A stretch of 19,397 nt of DNA from Chloroflexota bacterium (GTDB lineage: Bacteria > Chloroflexota > Anaerolineae > Promineifilales > Promineifilaceae). Positions 1 to 8,005 of this stretch are shown one piece after another (position 1 is the first letter of the stretch; every line of letters begins with the position of its first letter). The DNA lies in NCBI GenBank assembly GCA_008501785.1, contig QQUD01000820.1, positions 1-19,397 on the forward strand, read 5' to 3'. The notes under the pieces are model-generated. The model had not been told where the DNA came from and did not search any database. It was given only the letters and a program-made list of their open reading frames with translations. The translations under genes were made by a program, and so were the position numbers.

Positions 1-467
1 CAGTACGCGTCATCTTACCGGGCATGTGCTATCGCAACGAGCAAATCACGACACGCTCCAGCATCCAGTTCACTCAAGTAGAAGGGTTGGCTGTGGGTCA
101 CGATATTTCAATGGCTGACCTGAAAGGAACGCTGACTGAATTTGCACGGCGGCTATTTGGTGGGAATCGAGAAACCCGCTTCCGCGCCAGCTACTTCCCG
201 TTCACTGAACCGAGTGCGGAAATGGATGTCACCTGTTTTCTGTGTGAAGGCAAAGGGTGTAAGGTGTGTAAACAAACGGGTTGGCTGGAAATTTTAGGCA
301 GCGGCATGGTGCATCCAACCGTTTTGCGAAATGGTGGCTACGATCCTGATATTTACACAGGCTTTGCTTTTGGCATGGGACCCGAGCGAATCGCCATGCT
401 CAAATATGGCATTGACGATATTCGGCAATTCTGGGGCAACGATTTACGCTTCTTGCAGCAGTTTTAA
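1..467 (+). CDS. pheS: Phenylalanine--tRNA ligase alpha subunit, C-terminal part (5' end outside window)
   Basis: Charges tRNA-Phe with phenylalanine in the cytoplasm as the catalytic subunit of the alpha2-beta2 synthetase. The reading frame is open from base 3 and ends at TAA 465-467, leaving about 154 residues of the C-terminal catalytic domain. Visible family motifs are [11 protein letters not shown] followed by the class II motif 2 region with FTQVEGL, the PSAEMDV stretch, a four-cysteine segment ([12 protein letters not shown]) before [13 protein letters not shown], and the motif 3 run [17 protein letters not shown] near the end, followed by the usual terminal DIRQFW. The ATG at 24 is internal, because family-conserved residues continue upstream of it. 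The normal partner pheT is not next: it lies 4.8 kb downstream, behind two membrane-protein genes. Identity is certain; only the 5' end is missing. Confidence 0.97.
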   Translation, partial: VRVILPGMCYRNEQITTRSSIQFTQVEGLAVGHDISMADLKGTLTEFARRLFGGNRETRFRASYFPFTEPSAEMDVTCFLCEGKGCKVCKQTGWLEILGSGMVHPTVLRNGGYDPDIYTGFAFGMGPERIAMLKYGIDDIRQFWGNDLRFLQQF

Positions 468-522
468 GATACACACTTGTCAACAGGCTTCCAAGCTGCT
501 GTTGGACTATGTACACTGAATA

Positions 523-2769
523 GTGAATTTTCAGAATGTACTATCAGCTAGATTTGGCAACGGGGTCAAGAATCTGGTGAGACAACATTTGCATCATCTC
601 CCACTATCTATACTTTTACTCGGCTTTTTCCTGGTAGCAGTCTGTTACATGGTTTGGATACCTGTGGGAGAGGGCGTTGACGAGGTTGCCCACTTTGAAT
701 TTATTCGCTTTGTGAAAGAGCAACACACCCTGCCGGTGCAACCAACACAGCCCAGCGAGCCAATATCGGTTTGGATGGGACATCATCCACCGTTATATTA
801 CATGCTCAACGCCTTATTCTTAACAGGACAAAACACAAGTTCACCAGAACAACCATTTCGCCCAAACCCACACTTCGTTTGGGCCGAAAACGATGGGCGA
901 AACGGTTGGAACGTCATGCTCCACGCTGGACAAGATGAATTTCCAGGTGAGGGGGTTATTCGTGCTTTTTTTACGGTTCGATTATTGGGGATTTTTTATG
1001 GCTTAATCAGTATATTTGCATTGTTTCAGGCAACTCAAAATGCATTTCCAACAATTTCATGGCTGCCATTTTTGGCCACCGCCACCATAGCCTTTAATCC
1101 ATCATTTATTTATATGAGCAGCACCATTCACCATGACATTTTGCTGACGATGTGGTTTGCCTTGGGAACATGGTGGATGATGCATTATCTTCAACATCGC
1201 ACCCTTTATCATGCGTTACTTGCTGGGATATTAGTGGGTTGTGCTATGTTAACAAAGATAAGTGGTGTCGTATTGGGTTTGGGTATCGGCCTTGTCATTG
1301 TTATTTATGCTTATCAAAAACAAAATTGGCGGTTGTTCTGGCGTGACAGTATCATTTCAGGTGGGGTAGCAGCCCTAATTGCTGGCGGGTGGTTTATTCG
1401 TAATCGTTTGTTATATGGTGATTTTTTAGGGTGGAATGCCTATCGTTACGTATTTCACAATAACCTTCGCCCAGAACCATCACTTTATTTAGGGATCACA
1501 GATTTTTTCCGACAAGCAAGCCGCAATTTTTGGGGCGGTTTTGGGTTTATGCACATCACCTTTCCTGATATAAGTTATTATTTTTGGGTAGGAACGGCCG
1601 TTATCCTCTTCGGTTGGTTTTTCTTATTTCTACGTAACAAAAAGTTCTTCAATCAATACGCTCACGTCCTTATCGGCGGGTTTGCCTTATTGATAGGCAT
1701 ACTTGGGGTATATTTGCGCTTCTCTACAATCAATCTTGGAGCAGGTCACGGCCGTTATTTATTTCCTGCTGCGTTTCCAATAGGCATTCTCTATTCAGTG
1801 GGAATACTTGGGTTTGTAGGACAACGTGCGTTGAAATGGGTTGCCTTACTCAGTTATTCCAGTCTATTAGTTTATTCCCTTTGGCTACCAATTGTTCATA
1901 TCCTTCCTAAATATGCACCACTAACAGCGATTGACACATTGCCATCTACGGCACAAGTCGTCAATCAGCAACTAAGCCCTGGCATCAATTTAGTTGGTTA
2001 TGAAGTAAAAGCCGACCAACCACTTATTGCTGGCATGGGCTTGGAAACCGTGCTTTATTGGCAAGCTGTTACCGATTTGGATGCAGTGAGCGACCCAAAG
2101 TTAGTATTAACGCTAGAAACACCAAATGGCGAATTACTATCCCGTCATCAAGGTTGGCTAACACCTAGCCTTCCACCAGCAAGTTGGCCGCAGGGCAAGA
2201 TTTTGGTTACACAAGAAAGTTTATATGTACCAAACAAAGAACTGCCTGGAATCATCCATTTAAAGGCAAAAGCCCAAGGAAACATTGGTTCAGATGCTTT
2301 TTTGGTTTCAGAATTACAAACGGTAGGGGGCGCATCCCTTATTGAAGCGAATCAATTACCGAATGATTTGGCCGTGTTGTTTGACAATGAGTTATATTTG
2401 CGTGGATTCACGCTTTCAGGTGAAATATTTCATCCAGAAGAGACCATGACAATCAATTTATTTTGGCAAGTTCATGCGACTCCGACTGCCAATCACACCT
2501 CGTTTATCCACCTGATTGATGCATCAGGGCAATTAGTTGCACAACTTGACCGTCCAGCTGGCGGCTCTCAATCCCCCACCTCGACATGGCAAAAGGGGCA
2601 AATTTGGCGCGATTCATATCCACTTCTGTTGCCAGCTAATTTACCTGATGGTTCATATGCTTTGCGAGTTGGCCTGTATGATTGGCCCTCACTAGAACGC
2701 TTACCTATCTCGAATTCGGAAGAAGATTCTTGGCAATTGGGGAATTTTCAAATTATTGAAGACAATTAA
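523..2769 (+). CDS. GT-C fold membrane glycosyltransferase-like protein (GT39/DUF2142-like) with two C-terminal beta domains
   Basis: A 748-residue polytopic membrane protein. The first half has roughly ten hydrophobic segments, starting at about residues 28-47. The first extracytoplasmic loop carries the acidic pair D53-E54 in GVDEVAHFEFIRF and then HHPPLYY at 87-93. This is the layout of GT-C enzymes that use polyprenyl-phosphate sugars, in which the loop acid is catalytic. From about residue 475 on there are no further membrane spans. Instead two beta-rich domains (about 480-600 and 620-745) share a pattern of LYWQA or LFWQV, then FIHLIDASGQLVAQ, then a final VGLYDWPSLERLP. The start is GTG; I see no good Shine-Dalgarno, so GTG at 577 or TTG at 589 is also possible. 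The chosen start places the DE and PPLYY motifs as in the downstream paralogue. Substrate and acceptor are unknown; protein or cell-surface glycosylation is an inference. Confidence 0.8.
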   Translation: MNFQNVLSARFGNGVKNLVRQHLHHLPLSILLLGFFLVAVCYMVWIPVGEGVDEVAHFEFIRFVKEQHTLPVQPTQPSEPISVWMGHHPPLYYMLNALFLTGQNTSSPEQPFRPNPHFVWAENDGRNGWNVMLHAGQDEFPGEGVIRAFFTVRLLGIFYGLISIFALFQATQNAFPTISWLPFLATATIAFNPSFIYMSSTIHHDILLTMWFALGTWWMMHYLQHRTLYHALLAGILVGCAMLTKISGVVLGLGIGLVIVIYAYQKQNWRLFWRDSIISGGVAALIAGGWFIRNRLLYGDFLGWNAYRYVFHNNLRPEPSLYLGITDFFRQASRNFWGGFGFMHITFPDISYYFWVGTAVILFGWFFLFLRNKKFFNQYAHVLIGGFALLIGILGVYLRFSTINLGAGHGRYLFPAAFPIGILYSVGILGFVGQRALKWVALLSYSSLLVYSLWLPIVHILPKYAPLTAIDTLPSTAQVVNQQLSPGINLVGYEVKADQPLIAGMGLETVLYWQAVTDLDAVSDPKLVLTLETPNGELLSRHQGWLTPSLPPASWPQGKILVTQESLYVPNKELPGIIHLKAKAQGNIGSDAFLVSELQTVGGASLIEANQLPNDLAVLFDNELYLRGFTLSGEIFHPEETMTINLFWQVHATPTANHTSFIHLIDASGQLVAQLDRPAGGSQSPTSTWQKGQIWRDSYPLLLPANLPDGSYALRVGLYDWPSLERLPISNSEEDSWQLGNFQIIEDN

Positions 2770-2867
2770 TCGGTTGTAAAAAACATCATATTGTAAAAGC
2801 ACGAACAAACGATCATTCAAAGTTGATTCTATTATTCAATTTCACTTATTGGCTTGTCTTATTTTTC

Positions 2868-2872
2868 AAGGA
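2868..2872 (+). promoter_or_regulatory. Ribosome binding site selecting the TTG start at 2881
   Basis: AAGGA lies 8 bases before the TTG at 2881. The upstream in-frame TTG at 2854 has no such site and would place the site inside the gene. This decides the start used for the next gene. Confidence 0.65.
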
Positions 2873-2880
2873 TCATTATT

Positions 2881-5130
2881 TTGGAAAAGAATGTTAACCT
2901 GACACTAAAACCAAATACATCGAATGACCCTGTGCGATTTGTATCCATTAGTCGAGCATATCGACCGCTGGTTACACTTTTAGGCCTGTTTGCAATTATC
3001 AGTTTTCTCTACAGCGTCACAACACCAATTTTTGAAGCACCTGATGAAAAAGACCATTTTCGATATATCAACTGGCTGGCTGATGGCAATGAGATACCGC
3101 ATATCATTGAAGACCTTGCCATTGTCGGGCATGAGATTGGCCAACCTCCACTTTATTATGCAACCGTCGCCCTCTTTGTCGCCCCGATAGATCGAAGCGA
3201 TCTGGAAACGATAGCAGAAGACAATCCATATTGGCGGAAAGGGGCCGGTCCCAATGTACATTATCACACCGGTGCAGAACGTTTCCCTTACAAAAAAAGC
3301 ACGTTAGCGGTTCATGTTGCGCGTCTGGCATCAATCGGTATGGGAATGATCACAATTGTCTCGACATATTTCATCGCTCGCCATTTGATTCCCAAACATG
3401 CGTTATGGGCGGCCGCATTCGTTGCTTTTACGCCACAGTTTGCCTTTCTCAGCGGCATCATTAATAATGACAATCTGATCATTACGCTCAGTTCGTTGAC
3501 ACTGCTTGTTCTGGTAGGTATTGTACAGATACCCCATTTTTCTATTTGGCGGTATTTACTGCTAGGCATATTGTGGGGTGGTGCAATACTTGCAAAGTTA
3601 AGCGGTATCGCTTTAGGTGGTGTGATTGTTTTAGGGCTACTGGCTGTTGCATGGAAAGAAAAAAGTTGGCTGCGTTTATGGGCTGGTTTGCCTATCATAA
3701 GCATTGGTCTATTATCGGTTTCTGGCTGGTGGTTTTGGCGCAATTGGAACTTATATGGACATCCTTTGGCTTGGGAAGCACTGATAACAGCGAATGCAGG
3801 CTTGGTGCGTGCGGAAGCTCTCTCCTGGTGGAAAGCGCTTCGAGTATCTACGTATTTGCACCAATCTTATTGGGCTTTATTTGGGTATGGCATTCCAGCA
3901 CCAACTATTTTTTACTGGTTTGCAAATGGTATTGCGGCCCTGGCAGTGATTGGGATAGTAATTCGTGTGTGGCAGCGCAAGACGCCACAACCGGCGATAA
4001 TTATCATTGGCATCTTAACCGGATGGTTATTAATTATGACTGCTGCACTTTTGAATTGGATTAGACAGCTTGCAGCAACAGAGCAAGGTCGCTTAATCTT
4101 TCCAGCCATTGCATCTATTACAATTTTATTTGTGTGGGGATTGAGTGCTTTACCATACCAGCAGTGGATAAAGCGCATCACCCTTGGTGGGTTAGGCATT
4201 TGGGCTGCTGTTTTGCCTTTGATGGTAATTGTGCCTGCATTTGCCACACCATCACTCTTGTCACCATCAATTGTTGTACCCAATTCACAACATGTTGAAT
4301 TTGGATCGGGGATTTGGCTGCGTGGATTTGAGGTAGAAAACAGATCGATTGAATCGGGGCAATCTTTGGTGATTGATTTGTATTGGCAGGCAGCACAGCC
4401 CATTGACGAAAGTTACACGGTTTCAGTTCATGCGGTGGATGCAGCAGGACGGGCGGTAGCAAAGTTAGATACGATTCCGTACAACGGCCGTTTCCCCACG
4501 CCAGTCTGGCCCCAAGGACAAACTTTTCGAGACAGCTATACCTTACCGCCTTTGGCAGAAACGGCCGTTCCCGGGCAAGGCAGCATCATTGTCAAACTAT
4601 ACCCGTGGCGTCAAACTGAAAAAATGCTGCCCATCGCCATTGATGGCAATCAAATTGGCACCACCTTGCTGTTGACCGAATTTAAAATCAAACCGGTTGA
4701 TGATACTGTATACCAACCATCCTTTACAACCAATGTCACGTTTGGAAATACGGCCCGGCTCATTGGATATGACGCATCCAGCACAGCAGCAAATGACATT
4801 ATCCCGATTACCCTATATTGGGAATCAATCGCAGCCGATCCAATCGATTACACAGTTTTTGTCCATTTATTAGACACAAATGGAAATCTTGTTGCTCAAG
4901 CAGATAGCTTGCCGCAAAACGGCCGTTTTCCAACATCAATTTGGGAAGCTGGCGAAATCATTGCAGATGAACATCAATTCCATCTGCCAGAAAAACTTCA
5001 AGCTGGAGAATATGCAGTCATTATTGGCTTATACAACCCACAAAACGGTGCCCGTTTACAGGCACAATCAGATGGAAATCGCGTTTTAAATGATGCGGTG
5101 TCCATTCTCTCATTAACTATCAAACCGTAA
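2881..5130 (+). CDS. Second GT-C fold membrane glycosyltransferase-like protein, tandem paralogue
   Basis: A 749-residue protein built like the gene before it. The first membrane span is at about 29-48, followed by the acidic loop motif D55-E56 in APDEKDHFRYINW, GQPPLYY at 87-93 and an INNDN motif at about 194-198. About ten further spans reach to near residue 455. Two C-terminal beta domains follow (about 465-600 and 620-745). Both contain YTVSVHAVDAAGRAVAKLD- or YTVFVHLLDTNGNLVAQAD-type strands, then NGRFPTPVW or NGRFPTSIW, and the second ends in VIIGLYNPQNGARL. The DE loop supports a lipid-linked-sugar transferase of the GT39/DUF2142-like kind. It starts at TTG with AAGGA 8 bases upstream. 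It lies 111 bases after its paralogue with no strong terminator between, so cotranscription is plausible. The sugar donor and target cannot be read from the sequence. Confidence 0.8.
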   Translation: MEKNVNLTLKPNTSNDPVRFVSISRAYRPLVTLLGLFAIISFLYSVTTPIFEAPDEKDHFRYINWLADGNEIPHIIEDLAIVGHEIGQPPLYYATVALFVAPIDRSDLETIAEDNPYWRKGAGPNVHYHTGAERFPYKKSTLAVHVARLASIGMGMITIVSTYFIARHLIPKHALWAAAFVAFTPQFAFLSGIINNDNLIITLSSLTLLVLVGIVQIPHFSIWRYLLLGILWGGAILAKLSGIALGGVIVLGLLAVAWKEKSWLRLWAGLPIISIGLLSVSGWWFWRNWNLYGHPLAWEALITANAGLVRAEALSWWKALRVSTYLHQSYWALFGYGIPAPTIFYWFANGIAALAVIGIVIRVWQRKTPQPAIIIIGILTGWLLIMTAALLNWIRQLAATEQGRLIFPAIASITILFVWGLSALPYQQWIKRITLGGLGIWAAVLPLMVIVPAFATPSLLSPSIVVPNSQHVEFGSGIWLRGFEVENRSIESGQSLVIDLYWQAAQPIDESYTVSVHAVDAAGRAVAKLDTIPYNGRFPTPVWPQGQTFRDSYTLPPLAETAVPGQGSIIVKLYPWRQTEKMLPIAIDGNQIGTTLLLTEFKIKPVDDTVYQPSFTTNVTFGNTARLIGYDASSTAANDIIPITLYWESIAADPIDYTVFVHLLDTNGNLVAQADSLPQNGRFPTSIWEAGEIIADEHQFHLPEKLQAGEYAVIIGLYNPQNGARLQAQSDGNRVLNDAVSILSLTIKP

Positions 5131-5162
5131 TCAAGGTTGCTAAAGCACCTGCCACGGTATTT

Positions 5163-5210
5163 AGTAATCGTTCGGAAATAAAATAGCAGTTTCGGAACCG
5201 AACGATTACT
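5163..5210 (+). terminator. Hairpin after the second GT-C gene (terminator-like)
   Basis: Arms AGTAATCGTTCGG (5163-5175) and CCGAACGATTACT (5198-5210) pair perfectly over 13 bp around a 22-base loop. The stem lies 32 bases after the stop codon. Only a weak TTTAAG follows, so it may be a processing or decay-blocking hairpin rather than an intrinsic terminator. Confidence 0.5.
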
Positions 5211-5214
5211 TTAA

Positions 5215-5260
5215 GCCCATTTGCCAATTCCTAAGCGAAGCATTTATTCTGCAAATGGGC
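5215..5260 (+). promoter_or_regulatory. Leader hairpin just upstream of pheT
   Basis: GCCCATTTGC (5215-5224) pairs with GCAAATGGGC (5251-5260) over 10 bp, with a 26-base loop. It ends 12 bases before the pheT Shine-Dalgarno GAGGT (5273-5277). It could be an attenuator-like leader or a terminator followed by ATTTATCATTTT. No leader peptide rich in Phe codons and no T-box core is seen, so a regulatory role is only a possibility. Confidence 0.4.
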
Positions 5261-5286
5261 ATTTATCATTTTGAGGTAGAAAATTT

Positions 5287-7821
5287 ATGCGCGTACCACT
5301 TTCATGGCTCAATGAATATGTGAAAATCGATCAATCACCGGAAGAGGTTGATCGTGTCCTGACAAATGCAGGGCTAGAAGTAAAAACTATTGAATACATC
5401 GGCCTGCCCGGTGCTGAATTGGAATGGGACCGAAACTTAATTGTACTCGGGCATGTTCTCAAGGTTGAACAGCATCCCAATGCAGACAAACTTGTCCTGG
5501 CAACCGTTGAGTATGGCGGTGACGAGCCAGAAGTAGTTGTCACTGGCGCACCAAATCTCTTCCCCTTCATCGGATTGGGTGACATCAGCAGCCAACAAAT
5601 CTACTCACCGCTAGCGCTCGAAGGAGCCACGCTCTACGACGGGCATAAGGCTGAGAAGAAAAAGACGAAATTGAAAGGACGGCCGTTACGCGGTATACAC
5701 AACCGCTGTATGCTCTGCTCCGAAAAAGAGCTAGACATTAGCGAAGAGCACGAAGGCATCATCCTCATCACCAAAGATGAATGGTCGCCAGATTACCAGG
5801 CAGGGACACCCTTGCAAGACGTGCTAGGTGATGCCGTTCTCGAAATCGACATCATCCCCAACATCGCTCGCTGCGCCTCGATGGTGGGTGTTGCTCGTGA
5901 ATATGCCGCCCTCACCAACCAACCGTTATGCGAACCAGACTATGATGTTGTCATGGAAGGTGAACCGGTTGGAAATAAAATCACTATCCAAACCACCGAA
6001 CCTGAGCTAAATCCCCGATTCGTCGGACTCATGATTTCTGGCATATCGCAAGCGCCTAGCCCCTACTGGATGCAGCATCGTCTGCGATTGGCAGGGCAAC
6101 GTCCGATCAATGTTGCTGTAGACATTAGCAACTACGTCATGCTGGAAATGGGACAACCCAATCACGCCTTCGACTCCGACTATTTGCGGGAGCGTGCCGA
6201 TCAGTACAATCCCGATGGCCCGATTCAACTCATCACCCGCTTGCCAGAGGATGGTGAAACATTAACTACGCTGGACGGACTTGAACATAAATTGGAACCA
6301 TACAGCATTCTCGTCACCGATCCACAAGGTAATTTGAGTCTAGGCGGTGTGATGGGTGGTGCGAATAGCGAAATCAAGGAAACGACACAAAACGTCTTCC
6401 TCGAAGCAGCGGCGTGGAATTTCATCAACATTCGGCGTACCTCAACCCGATTGGGTATTCACACCGACGCGGGCTTCCGCTTCAGTCGTGGTGTACATCC
6501 CAGTCAGGCCTTGCTTGGTGCCAAACGTGCGGCCGAACTGATGAGGCGGCTGGCTGGTGGCACAGTTGCGGAGGGCATTGTTGATTATTATCCCAATCAA
6601 CCAGAAGCCGTCACTGTCACCCTCAATCTGGAATATGCGAAACGCCTCAGTGGTCTAGACTTGAGTGGTGCTGACATTGCAGGCTTGCTTGAGCGTCTTG
6701 AGTTCGTTGTTGTGCAAAAAGAAGATCATCTGGTTGTAACTGTTCCAGATCACCGCATGGATATCGAAGGGCCACACGATTTGGTTGAAGAGCTTTGTCG
6801 CATTTATGGCTACGACAAGATTCCATCCTCGGTGCTGGCCGATGTGCTGCCGCCACAACGCGGTAATGCCAAGCTAGAGCAAGAGGAACGCATCAAAGAC
6901 ATTTTGGTGAAGGCTGGGCTGCAAGAGCTGATCACCTTCCGCCTCACATCAGCAGAACAAGAAGCCAAGTTGATTCCAGTAACAAATCCGGCTGGGCCTG
7001 ATGATCGTCCATACGTCACCGTTACCAACCCCATTTCGGCTGAACGTGCCGTGATGCGGCACAGTTTGCTTAGTTCTGCACTAGAAATTGCGTCTAACAA
7101 CAGTCGCTTTCAGGAGCGCGTCGCTATTTTCGAACTTGGGCCAATCTTCCTGGTAGATGAGGATGAGGTGTTACCTAAAGAAACAACACAGCTTTCGATG
7201 GTAATGACCGGCCAACGCGGTGTGCCAAATTGGCAGGGTGATGCCACCGGCCAATACGATTTTTACGATTTGAAAGGCGTGTTGGAAAGCTTGCTGCATG
7301 AACTGCATGTTGAAGTGACGTATGAAGCGACTTCACACCCAACCTATCGGCCCGGACGTACGGCACGGGTGTTGCTTGGCAAGCAACAAATTGGTGTAAT
7401 GGGTGAACTGCACCCACTGGTGGTTGAGCAGTTGGATATGCGTGTTGAGAAAGACCAGCCGGTTTTGGCTGCGGATATTAACCTGGATGCGTTAATTCCA
7501 AACATTCCGCCGTATTATTCATTGGACCCGATTTCGCCGTTTCCGGCTGTGCGGGAGGATATTGCGTTGATTGTGGAGGTGGATGTAACGGCCGTTTCCG
7601 TCACCCAAGTCATCCAACTCATCGGCGGAAAACTGCTCAAAGATGTTGAACTCTTCGACGTTTACGAAGGCGAGCAAATTGGTGCTGGTAAGAAAAGTCT
7701 GGCCTACCATCTCACATTCCAGGCACCAGACAAGACCCTCACCGACAAAGTTGTACGCAAACAGCGTAACAAAATTGTGGGGCAGCTCAACAAGCGCCTA
7801 GGAGCAACACTTCGCGATTAA
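5287..7821 (+). CDS. pheT: Phenylalanine--tRNA ligase beta subunit
   Basis: An 844-residue beta subunit, full length for the bacterial family, that binds tRNA-Phe and carries the editing site. Domains in order: N-terminal MRVPLSWLNEYV; EMAP/OB-fold tRNA-binding domain at about 45-165 with HPNADKL (63-69) and VVTGAPN; MLCSEKELDI at 142-151; the IPNIARCASMVGVAREYAAL stretch (190-209); the B3/B4 editing region at about 215-400; B5 at about 415-490; the catalytic-like core at about 500-700; and the C-terminal FDX-ACB anticodon-binding domain from about 750, with FPAVREDIALIV and LAYHLTFQ. The ATG start has GAGGT 9 bases upstream. Usually pheT directly follows pheS, but here 4.8 kb with two membrane-protein genes intervenes. 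Two ACGGCCGTT motif copies lie inside the gene, encoding GRPL and TAV. Confidence 0.98.
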   Translation: MRVPLSWLNEYVKIDQSPEEVDRVLTNAGLEVKTIEYIGLPGAELEWDRNLIVLGHVLKVEQHPNADKLVLATVEYGGDEPEVVVTGAPNLFPFIGLGDISSQQIYSPLALEGATLYDGHKAEKKKTKLKGRPLRGIHNRCMLCSEKELDISEEHEGIILITKDEWSPDYQAGTPLQDVLGDAVLEIDIIPNIARCASMVGVAREYAALTNQPLCEPDYDVVMEGEPVGNKITIQTTEPELNPRFVGLMISGISQAPSPYWMQHRLRLAGQRPINVAVDISNYVMLEMGQPNHAFDSDYLRERADQYNPDGPIQLITRLPEDGETLTTLDGLEHKLEPYSILVTDPQGNLSLGGVMGGANSEIKETTQNVFLEAAAWNFINIRRTSTRLGIHTDAGFRFSRGVHPSQALLGAKRAAELMRRLAGGTVAEGIVDYYPNQPEAVTVTLNLEYAKRLSGLDLSGADIAGLLERLEFVVVQKEDHLVVTVPDHRMDIEGPHDLVEELCRIYGYDKIPSSVLADVLPPQRGNAKLEQEERIKDILVKAGLQELITFRLTSAEQEAKLIPVTNPAGPDDRPYVTVTNPISAERAVMRHSLLSSALEIASNNSRFQERVAIFELGPIFLVDEDEVLPKETTQLSMVMTGQRGVPNWQGDATGQYDFYDLKGVLESLLHELHVEVTYEATSHPTYRPGRTARVLLGKQQIGVMGELHPLVVEQLDMRVEKDQPVLAADINLDALIPNIPPYYSLDPISPFPAVREDIALIVEVDVTAVSVTQVIQLIGGKLLKDVELFDVYEGEQIGAGKKSLAYHLTFQAPDKTLTDKVVRKQRNKIVGQLNKRLGATLRD

Positions 7822-7872
7822 ATTTTGAGCTAAACTGGTTTTGGACGAGCCTTTAAGTTCGTTTGGTAATAA

Positions 7873-7951
7873 GAGTACAACGAATGAAAGGAATCAACGA
7901 ATTCTTTCTCCTATTTTCCTTATTCGTTAATTCTTAAAATTCGTTGTACTC
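7873..7951 (+). repeat. Long AT-rich hairpin after pheT
   Basis: Two nested stems share one axis. The outer arms GAGTACAACGAAT (7873-7885) and ATTCGTTGTACTC (7939-7951) pair perfectly. The inner arms GAATCAACGAAT (7891-7902) and ATTCGTTAATTC (7922-7933) pair with one C-A mismatch. The unit AACGAAT therefore occurs twice in each arm. The hairpin sits 51 bases after the pheT stop and is followed by CCCCCTAAAAAATAAG, not a U-run. It may act as a transcript 3' end or be a small mobile palindrome of the REP/MITE kind. Confidence 0.6.
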
Positions 7952-8005
7952 CCCCTAAAAAATAAGAGTCGTTAGTCGTCGTGCTTTATCACAACAAAAC
8001 ATCTC

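Noticed and set aside
3912..4462. Minus-strand open frames of 163 and 94 codons opposite the second GT-C gene
   Set aside because: They lie opposite membrane spans and a beta domain of a well-supported gene and have no domain features of their own.
5131..5286. T-box or Phe-leader attenuator upstream of pheT
   Set aside because: Two hairpins are present, but there is no T-box consensus, specifier loop or Phe-rich leader peptide.
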